5,267 bases of DNA from Candidatus Sediminicultor secundus (GTDB lineage: Bacteria; Atribacterota; JS1; SB-45; 34-128): NCBI GenBank assembly GCA_002849045.2, contig NCRO01000032.1, positions 1 to 5,267 on the forward strand. Reading direction: 5' to 3'. This document shows positions 4,396 to 5,267 of the stretch, piece after piece. The notes beneath the pieces were generated by a model. It had not been told where the DNA came from and made no database searches. It saw only the letters and a program-made list of their open reading frames with translations. Made by a program: the position numbers and the translations under genes. Position 1 is the stretch's first letter; each line of letters opens with the position of its first letter.

Positions 4396-5267
4396 ATGTG
4401 TGATACTATAGTAGCTTTAGGTTCTGCTACCGAAGAAGGGTTTACTCTTTTTGGGAAGAATAGTGATCGAGAACCAGATGAAGCCCAAAATATCCTTATA
4501 ATCCCCCGAGAGAAACATGATTTAAACGAAAATGTTCAATGTGCCTATTTAACTATCCCCCAGGTTTCAGAAACCGCCCGGGTATTGCTCTGTCAACCTT
4601 TCTGGATGTTTGGTGCAGAGATGGGAGCTAATGAATATGGAGTGGTTATTGGTAATGAAGCAATATTTACCAGAGAAAAGCCGGATAAGATAGGTCTAAC
4701 CGGTATGGATTTGGTTCGCTTAGCCCTCGAAAGAAGCCGAACTGCCCGGCAGGCATTGGAAGTTATTATTGAATTATTGGAAAAGCATGGACAGGGAGGT
4801 AATTGCGGTTATCGATTTAAGTCAAAATATATGAATAGTTTTTTAATTATCGATAAGAAAGAGGCCTATGTATTAGAGACTGTAAAAACTTGGTGGGCCT
4901 GGAAAAAAATTAAGAAAATTTGGAGTATATCTAATATAATATCTTTACAGAAAGAGTACGATTCTTGCTCTGAAGAATTGATAGATAATGCAATTAAAAA
5001 AGGTTACTGCAAAAAAAGAGAAGATTTTAATTTTCGAAAATGTTATTCCGCTAAATTTATGACCTGGGCCGCTAAGGGCGTGGAACGGGAGAAGCGTTCC
5101 CGAGCTTTGCTTTCACAGAGGAAGAAGAGATTGACTACTAAAGATTTTATAAATATTTTACGAGATCATGGAGATAGTTCCCAATGGACTCCTAACCGAG
5201 GTCCTGGTGCCACCTTATGCCTGCACGCAGCAAACAAGTTATTTCGCCGAACCCAAACAGTCTGTTC
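4396..5267 (+). CDS. C69-family dipeptidase / secernin-like Ntn hydrolase, 3'-truncated by the window
   Basis: An open frame runs from ATG 4396 to the last base, 290 codons plus two bases, with no stop. The start is supported by AAAGGGAGTG (4381-4390) about 5 nt upstream. The protein begins MCDTIVALGSATEEGFTLFG and continues KNSDREPDEAQ (21-31). This is the hallmark of C69/secernin proteins, where removal of Met1 exposes Cys2 as the N-terminal nucleophile. Other family-like segments are the central GGNCGY (about 134-139), the SFLIIDKKEAYVLET strand, and the closing TLCLHAANKLFRRTQTVCS. C69 enzymes are commonly 400 residues or more, so roughly a third is missing. No signal peptide precedes Cys2, so a cytoplasmic location is likely. 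Known members cleave dipeptides or related amide bonds; the substrate here is unknown. It is separated from the ArsR-family gene by repeat-filled DNA and is probably an independent unit. Confidence 0.93.
   Translation, partial: MCDTIVALGSATEEGFTLFGKNSDREPDEAQNILIIPREKHDLNENVQCAYLTIPQVSETARVLLCQPFWMFGAEMGANEYGVVIGNEAIFTREKPDKIGLTGMDLVRLALERSRTARQALEVIIELLEKHGQGGNCGYRFKSKYMNSFLIIDKKEAYVLETVKTWWAWKKIKKIWSISNIISLQKEYDSCSEELIDNAIKKGYCKKREDFNFRKCYSAKFMTWAAKGVEREKRSRALLSQRKKRLTTKDFINILRDHGDSSQWTPNRGPGATLCLHAANKLFRRTQTVC

Overview
The window is AT-rich bacterial DNA with every gene on the plus strand and clear AAAGGAG-type ribosome binding sites. The gene content is a SagB-type nitroreductase, a thioredoxin-DsbD-like membrane protein, a DUF1573 protein, an ArsR-family regulator and a secernin-type C69 peptidase. 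Together with long spacers full of short palindromes and degenerate microrepeats, this suggests an anaerobic Firmicutes-like or Atribacterota-like genome, probably uncultured. That assignment is an inference from general character; there is no rRNA or other phylogenetic marker here.

Layout. 1-567: C-terminal bulk of a SagB-type nitroreductase whose true start is probably before the window. 592-699: the first ~27 codons of a second, ordinary nitroreductase, then degenerate and stopped (a gene remnant). 732-781: a decayed copy of a short palindromic element. 882-2138: a membrane protein with an N-terminal anchor, a periplasm-side thioredoxin-like domain (CHDC) and a six-helix DsbD/CcdA-type core with its two conserved cysteines. 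2180-2355: first full copy of a repeat unit (a 77-bp double palindrome plus a third hairpin), then seven 8-bp tandem repeats (2356-2411). 2435-3476: a DUF1573 (ASH/HYDIN-like) gene split by a frameshift at a run of seven A. 3593-3931: ArsR-family repressor with a CVC metal-binding motif, preceded by a candidate operator. 3932-4395: a 464-bp gene-free stretch of microrepeats and palindromes, including the second full repeat copy (4168-4350). 4396-end: a C69 dipeptidase/secernin gene running off the window.

How the genes may work together. The thioredoxin-DsbD-like protein is built to carry reducing equivalents across the membrane. The next gene encodes a membrane-anchored extracytoplasmic protein with a Cys-Gly-Cys motif, and the next a thiol-type metal(loid)-sensing repressor. 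A surface thiol-redox function is therefore plausible, but the repeat-filled spacer argues against a single tight operon, and the DUF1573 gene is broken as read. The flanking nitroreductases and peptidase show no evident functional link.

I see no CRISPR array, tRNA, rRNA, transposase, toxin-antitoxin or defence system. The most unusual material is the non-coding DNA: six related palindromes that share an AT-N-CAT centre while their stems change in a compensatory way, four of them paired into two 77-bp units with inverted GTAGGGG-type ends.
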